From Arthrobacter tumbae (GTDB lineage Bacteria; Actinomycetota; Actinomycetes; Actinomycetales; Micrococcaceae), in assembly GCF_016907495.1 (NCBI RefSeq), contig NZ_JAFBCC010000001.1:3596001-3660000 (forward strand): DNA of 64,000 nt, given 5' to 3'. Position 1 is the stretch's first letter. Each line of letters starts with the position of its first letter. A program made the translations under genes and the position numbers. The notes below the pieces were generated by a model. The model saw only the letters and a list, made by a program, of their open reading frames with translations. It was not told the origin of the DNA and made no database searches. Below, piece by piece: positions 55,596-64,000 of the stretch.

Positions 55596-55666
55596 CGTGC
55601 CGGAGGAAGCACGGTGTGCGGCGGGCATGGTCTGTGCATGCGGGACTTCGCTGATCACTTCGAGGG

Positions 55667-55672
55667 TAAAGT
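55667..55672 (+). promoter_or_regulatory. -10 box of leaderless yaaA promoter
   Basis: TAAAGT exactly 6 nt before GTG 55679. Confidence 0.55.
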
Positions 55673-55678
55673 GTTGAG

Positions 55679-56446
55679 GTGCTTATTCTGCTTCCGCCCT
55701 CTGAAGGAAAAACGGCTGCAGTCAAAGGGCGCCGGCTCGATTTGGCTTCGCTGGCCTTTCCCGGGTTGACTGATGCCCGATCGGAAGTGCTGGCCGCACT
55801 CGCAAAGGCCAGCGCTCACCATGACGCACACGCTGTTCTCGGAGTGGGAGATTCGCTGGCGGAGGAAGTGCGCCGCAACACCGAACTGCACGAAACTCCC
55901 GCCGCCCCGGCACATGCGATATACTCCGGAGTGCTGTACGACGCCCTGGGATACCGCAGCATGACGCCCACGCAAAAGCGCAAGGCCGATGCCGCCGTCG
56001 TCGTCGTTTCAGCACTGTGGGGTGCGGTCGGGTTCGCCGATCCCCTGCCGGCCTACCGGCTCTCGATGTCGGTGGAACTGCCCGACACGGGCAGGTTGGC
56101 ACCCTTCTGGCGGCAGCGGCTGGCCGCCGTCCTCGATGATCGCGCCGGCGATTCGCTCATCGTTGACTGCCGCTCAAGCACTTACGCCACGGTGTGGTCC
56201 GGAGTGCCGGAGCGAACGGTCGCTGTGAATGTGTTCCAGGAACGGAACGGAGTCCGAACGGTTGTTTCCCATTTCGCCAAGCACACCCGCGGCGAACTGG
56301 CTCGTCATCTGTTGACCCGCAGGGGAAAGCAGCCGGCGACAGCCGGGCAATTACTCCGGGCGGCATCGGAACGGTGGAGCTGCGAACTCGTGCCCGCGAC
56401 CGGCAGGAAGGCGGCTCAGCTGAACGTCGTCCTCGCAGATGCCTGA
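55679..56446 (+). CDS. yaaA: Peroxide stress protein YaaA (DUF328/UPF0246)
   Basis: 255 residues. Begins with the family signature LILLPPSEGKT (GTG start 55679). Later conserved blocks: AIYSGVLYDALGYRSM, VVVVSALWGAVGFADPLPAYRLSM, VNVFQERNG and VVSHFAKHTRGELARHLL. In E. coli YaaA is induced by peroxide and lowers free intracellular iron; the actinobacterial role is inferred. Divergent from rnpB, convergent with the RNase HI fusion gene. Confidence 0.93.
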   Translation: MLILLPPSEGKTAAVKGRRLDLASLAFPGLTDARSEVLAALAKASAHHDAHAVLGVGDSLAEEVRRNTELHETPAAPAHAIYSGVLYDALGYRSMTPTQKRKADAAVVVVSALWGAVGFADPLPAYRLSMSVELPDTGRLAPFWRQRLAAVLDDRAGDSLIVDCRSSTYATVWSGVPERTVAVNVFQERNGVRTVVSHFAKHTRGELARHLLTRRGKQPATAGQLLRAASERWSCELVPATGRKAAQLNVVLADA

Positions 56447-56470
56447 CTGAGTATGCCTCCTGCGAGGCTT

Positions 56471-57454
56471 TCAGGCGCCCGCGCCTGCAACGAGTTCAAC
56501 CTCGAACCCCTCGTCGTTCTCGAGGTAGGCCGCGTAATGCTCCTGCCCACCTGCGTGGGGGTGCCGGTCGCCGAACAACAGGGTCCATCCGTGGCTTGCA
56601 GCCCGACGCGCAAGCAGGTCCACCTGCGCGCGCGTACCGGCGTGGAAGGCGAGATGGTTGACGCCCTGCCGACGGCGTTCGTGTGGGCCGGGCAGAACAT
56701 CCGGGCCGGCCTCCAACACAAGGTAGGTACCGTTGCCTTCCCAGCTCGCGCCGTTCTCCCAGCTGTCCTTGGGAAGGAATCCCAGCCGCTCGAACAACCA
56801 TCCCATACTGCTGCGCGCGTCATCCAAATCCTGAACCCAAAGCTCAACATGGTGCAGCATCCCCGTAGCTGCCGGGGCAGCATCGACGGCGCCATCCTCA
56901 CTCGGCTTCGCAAGTCCCTTGGGGCCCGGGGATGTCTTAGGCTCCCACTCAACCCCTGCCATTCCTGCATCCATGGCTTCGTTGGAGAGCCTGTCCGCGT
57001 CCTTGTTTCTCTCGCGGGGAATCCACTCATACCGGACGCGGCGGGAATCCACGATGCGACGGGCCTGGGCTGCGAGCTTCTGCATGTCCGCATGCTTGAT
57101 CTTCCAGCGTCCGCTCATCTGCTCGACGACAAGCTTCGAGTCCAGCTTGACGAGGATCCGGGAGTCCGGGTCAATTTCCTTCGCTAATTCGAGGCCCGCG
57201 AGAAGCCCTGAGTATTCCGCGACGTTGTTGGAGGCAATTCCGATGTAGCCGGCCTTCTCCACGAGGATGGCCCCGGTCTTCGGATCGCGGACCAGAGCCC
57301 CGTAGCCCGCATGCCCGGGATTCCCCCGGGACCCGCCGTCAGCTTCGACGATCAACAGATCTCGGGCCGATTTTGCAGGGTTCTCCTCCATAGCGGTGGA
57401 CGATGCGTCGTCGAACAGTGTTCCAGCGGAGTCGTGCACCCTCAGCTTCCCCAC
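56471..57454 (-). CDS. RNase HI fused to a VOC (glyoxalase/bleomycin-resistance-like) domain
   Basis: 327 residues, two domains. N-terminal RNase HI (about 30-165) keeps the DEDD catalytic set: Asp39 in VEADGGSRGNPG, Glu80 in NNVAEYSGLLAG, Asp105 in VKLDSKLV, and Asp154 in RERNKDADRLSNEAM. A linker (170-195) leads to a VOC domain from about 199: HHVELWVQDLDDARS, GPDVLPGPHERRRQGVNHLAFHAG and EGFEVELVAG supply His and Glu in metal-ligand positions. In mycobacteria the syntenic gene (Rv2228c) instead carries a CobC phosphatase domain. GTG 57454 overlaps the zinc-ribbon gene by 13 bp; no ribosome site. Confidence 0.9.
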   Translation of the reverse strand: MGKLRVHDSAGTLFDDASSTAMEENPAKSARDLLIVEADGGSRGNPGHAGYGALVRDPKTGAILVEKAGYIGIASNNVAEYSGLLAGLELAKEIDPDSRILVKLDSKLVVEQMSGRWKIKHADMQKLAAQARRIVDSRRVRYEWIPRERNKDADRLSNEAMDAGMAGVEWEPKTSPGPKGLAKPSEDGAVDAAPAATGMLHHVELWVQDLDDARSSMGWLFERLGFLPKDSWENGASWEGNGTYLVLEAGPDVLPGPHERRRQGVNHLAFHAGTRAQVDLLARRAASHGWTLLFGDRHPHAGGQEHYAAYLENDEGFEVELVAGAGA

Positions 57455-58182
57455 TCAGCCGAACGCACGAGGATGCACCCGGAGTCCGGGCAGAACACGA
57501 CGTCGTCCGCCGCGGCGCGGGAGATGTCGGCGAGATCACCGGGGCTGAGCTCCATGCCCGATCCCTCGGACCGGCCATGGAAGAGCCGGGCGGCACCGAC
57601 CCCGCGCTTGGCCAGGGTCTTTTCGTAGATTGCGAGAAGGGCCGGCTCGAAGGAAGCGGCAAGCTGATTCCGTGTTGCTTGAACCTCTGCGCGCTCGGCG
57701 TCAATCCGGGCCAGTTCCTCGTCCCGTGCGCCCTCCAGTTCGCCGAGCCGGCTCTGGAGCGATTCCGACCTCTTCCGGGCATCATCCCGTGCTGCCTTCG
57801 CCGTTTCGACCCGCTCCATCACCTCGAGTTCGATATCCTCGAGATCCGAGCGGCGCCGGGTGAGGGATGTGACCTCGCTCTGCAGCGCTGTGAGGTCCTT
57901 GGACGTACCGGATCCGCTGTTCAAACGCTGCTCATCGCGCTCCAGCCTCGTGACAACTGCCTGAACGTCATCTTCGGCGCGCGTGAGATCCCGCTCAGCG
58001 TCGCCGAGGTTCGTGGCTGCGGTCACCAGTTCGGACTCAGCTCCGGCTACCTGGGCGGACAGCGCGACCAACTCAGGATTAGCACTGACGACGGCCGCCT
58101 GCCGCTGCAACTGATTGAGTTTCGAATCACTGGCCTGCAGGTCAAGAAGCCGTAGTTGTTCCGCCTGAGGTGCTTTTGCCAC
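57442..58182 (-). CDS. Zinc-ribbon-family coiled-coil protein (DUF164-like), zinc site degenerate
   Basis: 246 residues: long antiparallel coiled coil (about 10-185), then a C-terminal zinc-ribbon-like segment. The family normally has two CxxC pairs there; here the first is lost (FHGRSEGSGMELSP) and the second is reduced to FCPDSGCIL, so zinc binding is doubtful. The GTG start at 58182 follows GGAGGA. Upstream of the RNase HI fusion (13-bp overlap) and downstream of the Nif3-like gene, the order also seen in mycobacteria. Confidence 0.87.
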   Translation of the reverse strand: MAKAPQAEQLRLLDLQASDSKLNQLQRQAAVVSANPELVALSAQVAGAESELVTAATNLGDAERDLTRAEDDVQAVVTRLERDEQRLNSGSGTSKDLTALQSEVTSLTRRRSDLEDIELEVMERVETAKAARDDARKRSESLQSRLGELEGARDEELARIDAERAEVQATRNQLAASFEPALLAIYEKTLAKRGVGAARLFHGRSEGSGMELSPGDLADISRAAADDVVFCPDSGCILVRSAEWGS

Positions 58183-58273
58183 TGATGGTCCTCCGCCGTC
58201 GCCGAATTTCGTTGTCCGTCTACCTTATGGCACGCGCTGGAGGACGAGGCACGTCGAACGGCTTCATTGCCAG

Positions 58274-59164
58274 CTAGCTTCCACCCGGCGTGAGTACGAA
58301 ATCCCAAGGGTCTGAATTGACCGTACTGACCCGGACATCAGCGGTGAACCCCTGGTCGGACAGGACATTGGACAGCGCGTTCGCCGCGGGGGTCAGCCAG
58401 AGCCATTCACTCCCGAAATGGGAGACATCGATGAGGTACGGGCGGCCGTTCACTGCTGCTTCCCGCGCTTCAAGCGCGGGGTGATGCCGCAGGTCCGCCG
58501 TGACGTAGACATCCGCCTGGCTCGCACGCACCTGGTCGAACAGGTTGTCCCCCGCCCCACCACAGACCGCCACCCGCCGGACAAGACCGTGACGATCACC
58601 GGCCACCCGCATCCCGCCGGCTACGGCGGGCAGCAGACCGAAGACGAGTTCCGCGAATTCTCCCAGCGATGTCACCTCCGCCAGATCGCCGACCCGGCCG
58701 ATACCTTCTTCGGGCAGCCCGTCCGCTGAGCCCGCGAGCGGCTCCACGTCATTCAGACCGAATGCGTCCGCAAGGACGTCGGAGACGCCGCCAACCGCGC
58801 TGTCCCCGTTAGTGTGCACAGTGACCAGAGCACAGCCGGCCTCGATGAGACCGTGCACGGCGGCACCTTTCGCATGGGTGGCCGCGACCGAATTCACGGG
58901 CTTCAGCATGAGCGGGTGATGCGCGACGATGAGGTCCGCGCCCAAGTCACGGGCATCGGCGATCACCGCTTCCGACGGGTCCACAGCAAAGACAATCGTC
59001 GACACCTCCCGATCCGGACGACCCACCACGAGGCCGACCGCGTCCCATCCCTCCGCCAGGGATTCAGGCCACAGTTCTTCGATCGCGAGCAGGACGTCGC
59101 CGACCGTAGGCATCGATGCACCCGCCTCGTCCACAGCCGGGGCGTGTTGTTCATCAGCTTCCAT
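58274..59164 (-). CDS. Nif3-like dinuclear metal centre protein
   Basis: 296 residues from ATG 59164. Nif3/YbgI family, toroidal hexamer with a two-metal site; motifs IVAHHPLMLKPV (His pair), VHTNGDSAVGGVSDVLADAFGL, VAVCGGAGDNLF and DVSHFGSEWLW with late Glu. Function unresolved in bacteria despite links to cofactor and GTP cyclohydrolase-like chemistry. Alternative ATG at 59113 would remove 17 acidic residues; the long upstream frame is not coding. First of the three-gene cluster; divergent from msrA. Confidence 0.88.
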   Translation of the reverse strand: MEADEQHAPAVDEAGASMPTVGDVLLAIEELWPESLAEGWDAVGLVVGRPDREVSTIVFAVDPSEAVIADARDLGADLIVAHHPLMLKPVNSVAATHAKGAAVHGLIEAGCALVTVHTNGDSAVGGVSDVLADAFGLNDVEPLAGSADGLPEEGIGRVGDLAEVTSLGEFAELVFGLLPAVAGGMRVAGDRHGLVRRVAVCGGAGDNLFDQVRASQADVYVTADLRHHPALEAREAAVNGRPYLIDVSHFGSEWLWLTPAANALSNVLSDQGFTADVRVSTVNSDPWDFVLTPGGS

Positions 59165-59275
59165 AGCCCTAGTTCTACCAGCTTCCAAAAGCTCAGTCCG
59201 GTTCCTGGGACAACTCGCTGTGGTCCGGTTCTGCCCGCCGGGAATCATCGCGTTGGTCGAAGCATTGTTAACACC

Positions 59276-59800
59276 ATGATGACTTTCGTGCTGGGCGGGG
59301 GCTGCTTTTGGTGCCTCGATGCCGTTTACCAAAAAACCCAGGGTGTAACGGAGGTGGTGTCGGGCTATACCGGCGGCCACGACCCCGCCCCGAACTACGA
59401 TTCTGTGTGTTCCGGTATCACCGGCCACGCCGAGGTCGTTGCAGTCACCTTCGATGAGACGGTCGTACCCGTCGAAGTGATTCTCGGGATCTTCTTTGCT
59501 TCCCACGACCCGACCACACTCAACCGTCAGGGTTACGACGTCGGCACTCAGTACCGCTCATCGATGTTCTACCAGGATGCCCAGCAGAAGGAGCTGTTTG
59601 AGCGTGCCATCGAGCGGCATCAGGAGGACTGGGCACACCCAATCGTGACCGAAGTGGTGCGCCTTCCGCGCTTCTACGTGGCGGAGGAGTATCACCAGAA
59701 CTTCTACGCCAAACACCCGGAGCAGGGATACTGCCAGGTGATTATCAATCCGAAGCTTGCCAAGGCACGGAAATATTACGCTGAATGGCTCACCGCATAG
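59276..59800 (+). CDS. msrA: Peptide-methionine (S)-S-oxide reductase MsrA
   Basis: Repairs methionine-S-sulfoxide. 174 residues from ATG 59276 (tandem ATG; 59279 also possible). Catalytic GGGCFWCLDAVY, SGYTGGHDPAPNYDSVCSG with a further Cys, GHAEVVAVTFD, and C-terminal GYCQVIINPKL resolving Cys. No convincing Shine-Dalgarno. Partner of msrB at 12566. Confidence 0.95.
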   Translation: MMTFVLGGGCFWCLDAVYQKTQGVTEVVSGYTGGHDPAPNYDSVCSGITGHAEVVAVTFDETVVPVEVILGIFFASHDPTTLNRQGYDVGTQYRSSMFYQDAQQKELFERAIERHQEDWAHPIVTEVVRLPRFYVAEEYHQNFYAKHPEQGYCQVIINPKLAKARKYYAEWLTA

Positions 59801-59872
59801 TTCTGCTTCTGGCCGCTGGCTAGGCTGAGCACAGTTTTGCTTCACTCCCTACCTACCCTAGACAGGAATCTC

Positions 59873-60808
59873 ATGGCACCGATTTACGACGACGTCACCC
59901 AGTTGGTAGGCCGCACTCCGCTGGTGCGCCTGAACCGCCTGACCGAGGGACTGGATGCGGAGGTGGCGGTCAAGCTTGAGTTCTATAACCCCGCCAACAG
60001 CGTCAAGGACCGCATCGGCGTCGCAATCATCGACGCTGCTGAAAAGGCGGGCGCGCTCAAGCCGGGCGGCACGATCGTCGAGGGTACTTCGGGTAACACA
60101 GGCATCGCGCTGGCCATGGTGGGTGCTGCCCGCGGCTACAAGGTTGTCCTCACGATGCCGGAGACCATGTCCACCGAGCGCCGGGTGATGCTGCGGGCCT
60201 ATGGTGCTGAGATCGTTCTGACGCCTGGCTCGGAAGGTATGCGCGGAGCTGTCGATCGCGCCAAGGAAATCGTCGCCGCGAGCGACAATGCCATTTGGGC
60301 GCGCCAGTTTGCGAATGAAGCGAATCCTGCGATTCACCGTGAAACCACTGCCGAGGAAGTGTGGAATGACACCGATGGCAAGGTGGACATCTTCGTCGCC
60401 GGCGTCGGGACCGGAGGCACCGTGACCGGCGTCGGGCAGGTGCTCAAGGAACGGAAGCCGGGCGTGCAGATCGTGGCCGTGGAACCGGCTGACTCCGCAA
60501 TCCTCAACGGCGGCGCTCCAGGTCCCCACAAGATCCAGGGGCTCGGCGCCAACTTCGTTCCCGAGATCCTCGATACCTCCGTTTACGACGAAGTGATGGA
60601 CGCCAGCGTCGAAGATTCCGTACGCGTGGCGCGGGCGTTGGGCACCCAGGAAGGCATTCTCGGCGGCATCTCCTCCGGAGCCATTGTCTGGGCCGCCCTG
60701 GAGCTGGCCAAGCGTCCGGAGAACGCAGGTAAGCTCATTGTTGCCATTGTCTGCGATTTCGGAGAGCGCTACATTTCCACCGTGCTCTTCGACGACATCC
60801 GCGGTTAG
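59873..60808 (+). CDS. cysK: Cysteine synthase A (O-acetylserine sulfhydrylase)
   Basis: Makes cysteine from O-acetylserine and sulfide. 311 residues; PLP lysine in [11 protein letters not shown], substrate loop [16 protein letters not shown] phosphate clamp [12 protein letters not shown], and [18 protein letters not shown] 59873 has GACAGGAA upstream. Followed 25 bp later by cysE, its pathway partner, with which it forms the cysteine synthase complex. Confidence 0.97.
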   Translation: MAPIYDDVTQLVGRTPLVRLNRLTEGLDAEVAVKLEFYNPANSVKDRIGVAIIDAAEKAGALKPGGTIVEGTSGNTGIALAMVGAARGYKVVLTMPETMSTERRVMLRAYGAEIVLTPGSEGMRGAVDRAKEIVAASDNAIWARQFANEANPAIHRETTAEEVWNDTDGKVDIFVAGVGTGGTVTGVGQVLKERKPGVQIVAVEPADSAILNGGAPGPHKIQGLGANFVPEILDTSVYDEVMDASVEDSVRVARALGTQEGILGGISSGAIVWAALELAKRPENAGKLIVAIVCDFGERYISTVLFDDIRG

Positions 60809-60833
60809 TCATTCCTTCAACAGAGAGTGGTCT

Positions 60834-61421
60834 GTGAGCTTCCTAGCGAGAATGCGAGAAGACCTCGAGGCCGCCCGCGCGCATGATCCGGCAGCCCGCG
60901 GGGACGTCGAGAACGGCATCGTCTACTCAGGGCTGCACGCCATCTGGGTACACCGGCTGACGCACCGTATGTGGCAGGTTCCCCCGCTGAGGTTTCCCGC
61001 CCGGATCCTTGCCCAGACGGCCCGGTTCCTTACGGGCATCGAGATACACCCGCAGGCCACGATCGGCCGACGGTTCTTCATAGACCACGGCATGGGTGTG
61101 GTCATCGGCGGCACCGCTGAAATCGGCGACGACGTCATGATGTATCAGGGGGTGACCCTCGGCGGGCGCTCCCTGGAAAAGGTCAAGCGGCACCCAACCA
61201 TCGGCGACCGCGTCACGATCGGAGCCGGCGCCAAGGTCCTCGGCCCAATCACCATCGGCGCGGGTAGCGCGGTCGGTGCCAACGCCGTCGTCGTGAAGGA
61301 CACGCCGCCGGACTCGATCATCACAGGCATCCCCGCTACCTTCCGGCACCGCGACTCCGCACGGGAGACATTGCCTGCGGTGGATCCCGCCGAGTACATC
61401 GACCCGGCCCTGTACATCTAG
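60834..61421 (+). CDS. cysE: Serine O-acetyltransferase
   Basis: Acetylates serine to O-acetylserine. 195 residues, short N-terminal form (EpsC-like). Left-handed beta-helix hexapeptide repeats [10 protein letters not shown] ... [21 protein letters not shown], with catalytic His in DHGMGVV and TLGG loop; the C-terminal tail ends in Ile (ALYI), as required for docking into CysK. GTG 60834 follows a weak GAGAGTGG. Cotranscribed with cysK. Confidence 0.95.
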   Translation: MSFLARMREDLEAARAHDPAARGDVENGIVYSGLHAIWVHRLTHRMWQVPPLRFPARILAQTARFLTGIEIHPQATIGRRFFIDHGMGVVIGGTAEIGDDVMMYQGVTLGGRSLEKVKRHPTIGDRVTIGAGAKVLGPITIGAGSAVGANAVVVKDTPPDSIITGIPATFRHRDSARETLPAVDPAEYIDPALYI

Positions 61422-61440
61422 CTGGAACTGCAGAGAACAC

Positions 61441-61484
61441 AAGAAAGCGCCTCGGCGGATTGCTCCGCCGAGGCGCTTTTTCTT
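61441..61484. terminator. Bidirectional terminator between cysE and gnd
   Basis: 16-bp perfect stem AAAGCGCCTCGGCGGA/TCCGCCGAGGCGCTTT, loop TTGC, then TTCTT; the AAGAAA on the left gives T-rich sequence for the minus strand. Confidence 0.93.
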
Positions 61485-61495
61485 CGTTCAGGTGT

Positions 61496-62932
61496 CTAGT
61501 GCGTGTCGACTGCTTCGACTTCTGAGCGGTCTTCGCCCCAGAGAGTGTGGAATGTGCCCTCAGCATCCACGCGGTTATAGGTGTGGGCCCCGAAGAGATC
61601 CCGAAGGCCCTGGGTGAGTGCGGCAGGCAGTCGCTTGCGGCGGAGCCCGTCGTAGTAGGCCAGTGATGAGGAAAAGACCGGAACCGGGATGCCCAGCTGG
61701 ACGGCTGTTGCAACGACACGGCGCCATGCGGGAACCGCCCCGGCAATGGACTCGGCGAACGCCGGAGCCAGGAGCAGGTTGGCCGGCCTTGCATCTCCCG
61801 CGTAGGCCTTCATGATGTCGTCGAGCAGCTCGGCACGAATGATGCAACCGGCCCTCCATAGTGAAGCGATCTCGTCGAGCTTGAGGTCCCAGCCGTACTC
61901 CGTTGCAGCCGCTGTCAGCATGTCGATGCCCTGCGCGTAACTCACCAACTTCGACGCGTACAGCGCGAGACGGACGTCTTCGACGAAACCCTCGGGCAGT
62001 TCAACTGTGCCTTCGTGTCCCTCAAGAATGCCCTGTGCAAGCTCACGCTGGCCCCGCTGTGAGGAAAGGCCGCGCGCAAATACGGATTCCGCGATGCCCG
62101 AGGTGGGGCTGCCGAGTTCAAGTGCCGAAACGACAGTCCAGCGGCCGGTACCCTTCTGTCCTGCCGAATCGACGACGACGTCGACGAACGGCTTGCCGGT
62201 GCGATCGTCGGTGTGAGCGAGGACTTCGGCCGTGATCTCGATCAGGAACGACGAGAGTGTTCCGGTGTTCCATTCGGTGAAGATCTTCGCCTGGTCAGCA
62301 GGCTCGATCCCGGCAGCAGTGCGAAGAACATCGTAGGCCTCGCCAATAACCTGCATGTCGGCATACTCGATGCCGTTGTGCACCATCTTCACGAAGTGTC
62401 CGGCGCCGTCCGTGCCGATCCACCGGCAGCATGCCTCGCCGTTGTACTTGGCTGAGATTTTCTCCAGCATAGGACCAAGGGAGTCATAGGACTCACGTGA
62501 GCCACCGGGCATGATGGAGGGGCCGAGCAGCGCTCCCTCCTCGCCGCCGGAGACACCGACGCCAACGAAGTGAAGATTCTTCTCAGCAAGCGCCGCTTCC
62601 CGGCGGCGCGTGTCTTCGTAGTGCGAGTTGCCGGCATCAATAATGATGTCCCCCGCTTCCAGCAGCGGTTCGAGCTGCTCGATGACGGAGTCCACGGGAG
62701 CGCCCGCCTTCACCATGATGAGCACCCGGCGTGGCTTCTCCAGCGAGTCAACGAGTTCCTGGAGGGACTCCGTCCGAATGAAATCGCCCTCGCCACCGTG
62801 CTTCTCAAGCAGGGCGTCGGTCTTCTCAACTGATCGGTTGTGAAGGGCTACGGTGTACCCGTTCCGTGCGAGGTTTCGGGCCAGGTTTGCTCCCATGACG
62901 GCAAGGCCGGTCACGCCGATTTGTGCACTCAT
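61496..62932 (-). CDS. gnd: 6-phosphogluconate dehydrogenase (decarboxylating), NADP-type
   Basis: Oxidative pentose phosphate step giving ribulose 5-phosphate and NADPH. 478 residues. Rossmann GLAVMGANLARNLARNG with HNRSVEK (basic NADP pocket), IIDAGNSHYEDT, GVGVSGGEEGALLGPSIMPGG and FVKMVHNGIEYADMQ with the catalytic Lys. C-terminal sequence GAHTYNRVDAEG. ATG 62932; TTG one codon upstream is less likely given GGAG spacing. The long decameric-type C-terminal tail suggests the standard homodimer class. Confidence 0.96.
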   Translation of the reverse strand: MSAQIGVTGLAVMGANLARNLARNGYTVALHNRSVEKTDALLEKHGGEGDFIRTESLQELVDSLEKPRRVLIMVKAGAPVDSVIEQLEPLLEAGDIIIDAGNSHYEDTRRREAALAEKNLHFVGVGVSGGEEGALLGPSIMPGGSRESYDSLGPMLEKISAKYNGEACCRWIGTDGAGHFVKMVHNGIEYADMQVIGEAYDVLRTAAGIEPADQAKIFTEWNTGTLSSFLIEITAEVLAHTDDRTGKPFVDVVVDSAGQKGTGRWTVVSALELGSPTSGIAESVFARGLSSQRGQRELAQGILEGHEGTVELPEGFVEDVRLALYASKLVSYAQGIDMLTAAATEYGWDLKLDEIASLWRAGCIIRAELLDDIMKAYAGDARPANLLLAPAFAESIAGAVPAWRRVVATAVQLGIPVPVFSSSLAYYDGLRRKRLPAALTQGLRDLFGAHTYNRVDAEGTFHTLWGEDRSEVEAVDTH

Positions 62933-63127
62933 CAAGTCTCCATCTGCAGGTTGCCCCCATGGTCAGGGGCACATCACTTAGCGACGCCCCTGTGCGCCTT
63001 GGCCCTCCCACCCTATTACCGGGGTCACGTCCGAAGCCAGACGACGCCTGCGGGCTGAGGTAATCCGTCGAAACATTCGCAACCGGAGGCGTGGATCGGA
63101 AAGATGCGCGCACCGTTACCGAATTGA

Positions 63128-63133
63128 TATCTT
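63128..63133 (+). promoter_or_regulatory. -10 box before the acyltransferase gene
   Basis: TATCTT, 7 nt before ATG 63141. Confidence 0.45.
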
Positions 63134-63140
63134 CGATAGA

Positions 63141-64000
63141 ATGTCTGCTATCTCAGAACTAACCTCCGCGAAGGCTCCGGCGAAAAGAGGCGCGCCCAGC
63201 TTCCGGCCGGACATCCAGGGGTTGCGTGCGGTGGCCGTACTGGCTGTGGTCCTCTATCACGCCGGAGTTTCCGTTCTGCCGGGCGGCTACGCTGGCGTCG
63301 ACGTCTTCTTTGTCATCTCCGGATTCCTGATCACCAGCCATCTGGTGGCGATGTTACGCACCGATGGCACGGTCCACTTTGCGCAGTTCTACTCGCGGCG
63401 TATCCGCAGGATTCTTCCGGCAGCCTTGACAGTACTGATCCTGACGGCGGTGGCGTCGCTGTTATTCGTGCCCCGGGTCGATATACCCGGGGCGTTGCAC
63501 GATGCCGCTGCGACAGCCCTCTACGTACCTAACCTGCTCTTCGCTGTTCAGGGAACGGATTACCTGGCGGAAACCTCTCCCTCGCCATTCCAGCATTACT
63601 GGTCTCTCGGCATCGAGGAGCAGTTCTACCTCCTCTGGCCGCTGGTACTGCTGGGAGCTTTCCTGCTCGCCAGGAGGGTGGGGAAACGGTTCCATGTCGT
63701 TCTGATTGTGGCGGTTGTTGCGTCGTTCATCTGCAGTCTGGCGCTCCTCGGGGTTTACCCTGCCTGGGCATTCTTCTCACTGCCAAGCAGGGCCTGGGAG
63801 TTGGGCGCAGGCGCTCTCGCAGCGTGCGCTCTGCACAGCGCCACCCGCAAACCTCCGGTATGGGCGGAGCGGCTTCTCGTGTGGGGCGGCCTCGCCGGCA
63901 TTCTCGCAAGTTTCGTGCTCCTGACATCGTCGACAGCCTTTCCAGGGGTGGCAGCACTGCTTCCGGTCCTTTCGACCACCGCTGTTGTGGTGGGAGGAAT
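63141..64000 (+). CDS. Acyltransferase-3 family membrane protein (OatA-like), 3' end outside window
   Basis: First 286 codons only. Begins MSAISELTSA, then RPDIQGLRAVAVLAVVLYHAG (the acyltransferase-3 signature with catalytic-type His), GGYAGVDVFFVISGFLITSH, SRRIRRILPAAL and HYWSLGIEEQFYLLWPLVL. Multiple hydrophobic spans follow. Family O-acylates sugars, peptidoglycan or exopolysaccharide; many actinobacterial members end with an SGNH domain, which would be past the right edge. ATG 63141 with a -10 box 7 nt upstream. Divergent from gnd across 208 bp. Confidence 0.9.
   Translation, partial: MSAISELTSAKAPAKRGAPSFRPDIQGLRAVAVLAVVLYHAGVSVLPGGYAGVDVFFVISGFLITSHLVAMLRTDGTVHFAQFYSRRIRRILPAALTVLILTAVASLLFVPRVDIPGALHDAAATALYVPNLLFAVQGTDYLAETSPSPFQHYWSLGIEEQFYLLWPLVLLGAFLLARRVGKRFHVVLIVAVVASFICSLALLGVYPAWAFFSLPSRAWELGAGALAACALHSATRKPPVWAERLLVWGGLAGILASFVLLTSSTAFPGVAALLPVLSTTAVVVGG

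Noticed and set aside
55087..55769. Overlapping open frames of roughly 200 codons across 55.1-55.8 kb
   Set aside because: The region is RNase P RNA, identified by P1, P4 and other conserved blocks; the frames are chance.
59165..59506. N-terminal extension of the Nif3-like protein
   Set aside because: It overlaps the msrA promoter and coding start and has no homology to the family.

Overview
The window is high-GC chromosomal DNA from an actinobacterium, most likely Arthrobacter or a close relative in the Micrococcaceae. Supporting signs are families largely restricted to actinobacteria (DUF3000, DUF4233, DUF6421, DUF6993, an acVLRF1-type release factor, a MptB-type mannosyltransferase, an Rv2466c-type thiol oxidoreductase), a paired clpP1-clpP2 locus, and many genes whose -10 box sits 6-7 nt before the start codon, as in leaderless actinobacterial transcription. 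No phage, transposase, CRISPR array or obvious genomic island is seen. This is core chromosome with housekeeping genes and several poorly studied conserved genes among them.

Layout. 1-6.6 kb: rarA (cut by the left edge), a Vms1-like peptidyl-tRNA hydrolase, and the operon def-fmt-rsmB-rpe, preceded by a RecB-like nuclease gene. 6.7-7.2 kb: tRNAs Gly, Cys, Val, Gly. 7.2-8.1 kb: a guanidinium exporter under a class III guanidine riboswitch, and a lone MT0933-type antitoxin. 8.1-13 kb: zapE, a sulfurtransferase-SufE pair, a hydrolase, a USP-like protein and msrB. 13.1-16.4 kb: a DUF6421-SDR-threonine aldolase cluster, the best candidate for an undescribed system. 16.4-22 kb: DUF3000, RNase D and the fadA-fadB beta-oxidation pair behind a strong palindrome. 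22-32.5 kb: aldo/keto reductase, ileS-folC-DUF4233-ndk behind an isoleucine T-box, an SDR, and valS.

32.5-37.6 kb is a proteostasis block: an Rv2466c-like protein, clpX, clpP2, clpP1 and trigger factor, with a probable ClgR operator ahead of clpP1. 37.7-48.7 kb: tRNA-Pro and tRNA-Gly, a Nei-type glycosylase with rpiB, pepN, an OsmC protein, a short MscS channel overlapping a truncated hemoglobin, tesB, ettA, a lipoprotein and an SSB paralogue. 48.8-55 kb: tRNA-Arg, a DUF3224 protein, a MptB-like mannosyltransferase, oligoribonuclease, tRNA-His, an acyl-CoA dehydrogenase, a second peptide deformylase and an MFS transporter. 55.2-55.6 kb is RNase P RNA. 55.7-64 kb: yaaA, an RNase HI-VOC fusion, a zinc-ribbon-family coiled-coil protein, a Nif3-like protein, msrA, cysK-cysE, gnd, and an acyltransferase cut by the right edge.

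Shared themes are translation and its quality control (two deformylases, fmt, rsmB, ileS, valS, acVLRF1, ettA, rnpB, tRNAs), protein folding and turnover, redox repair (msrA, msrB, OsmC, YaaA, thiol chemistry), and central carbon metabolism (rpe, rpiB, gnd). All calls come from reading the sequence; no database search was run.
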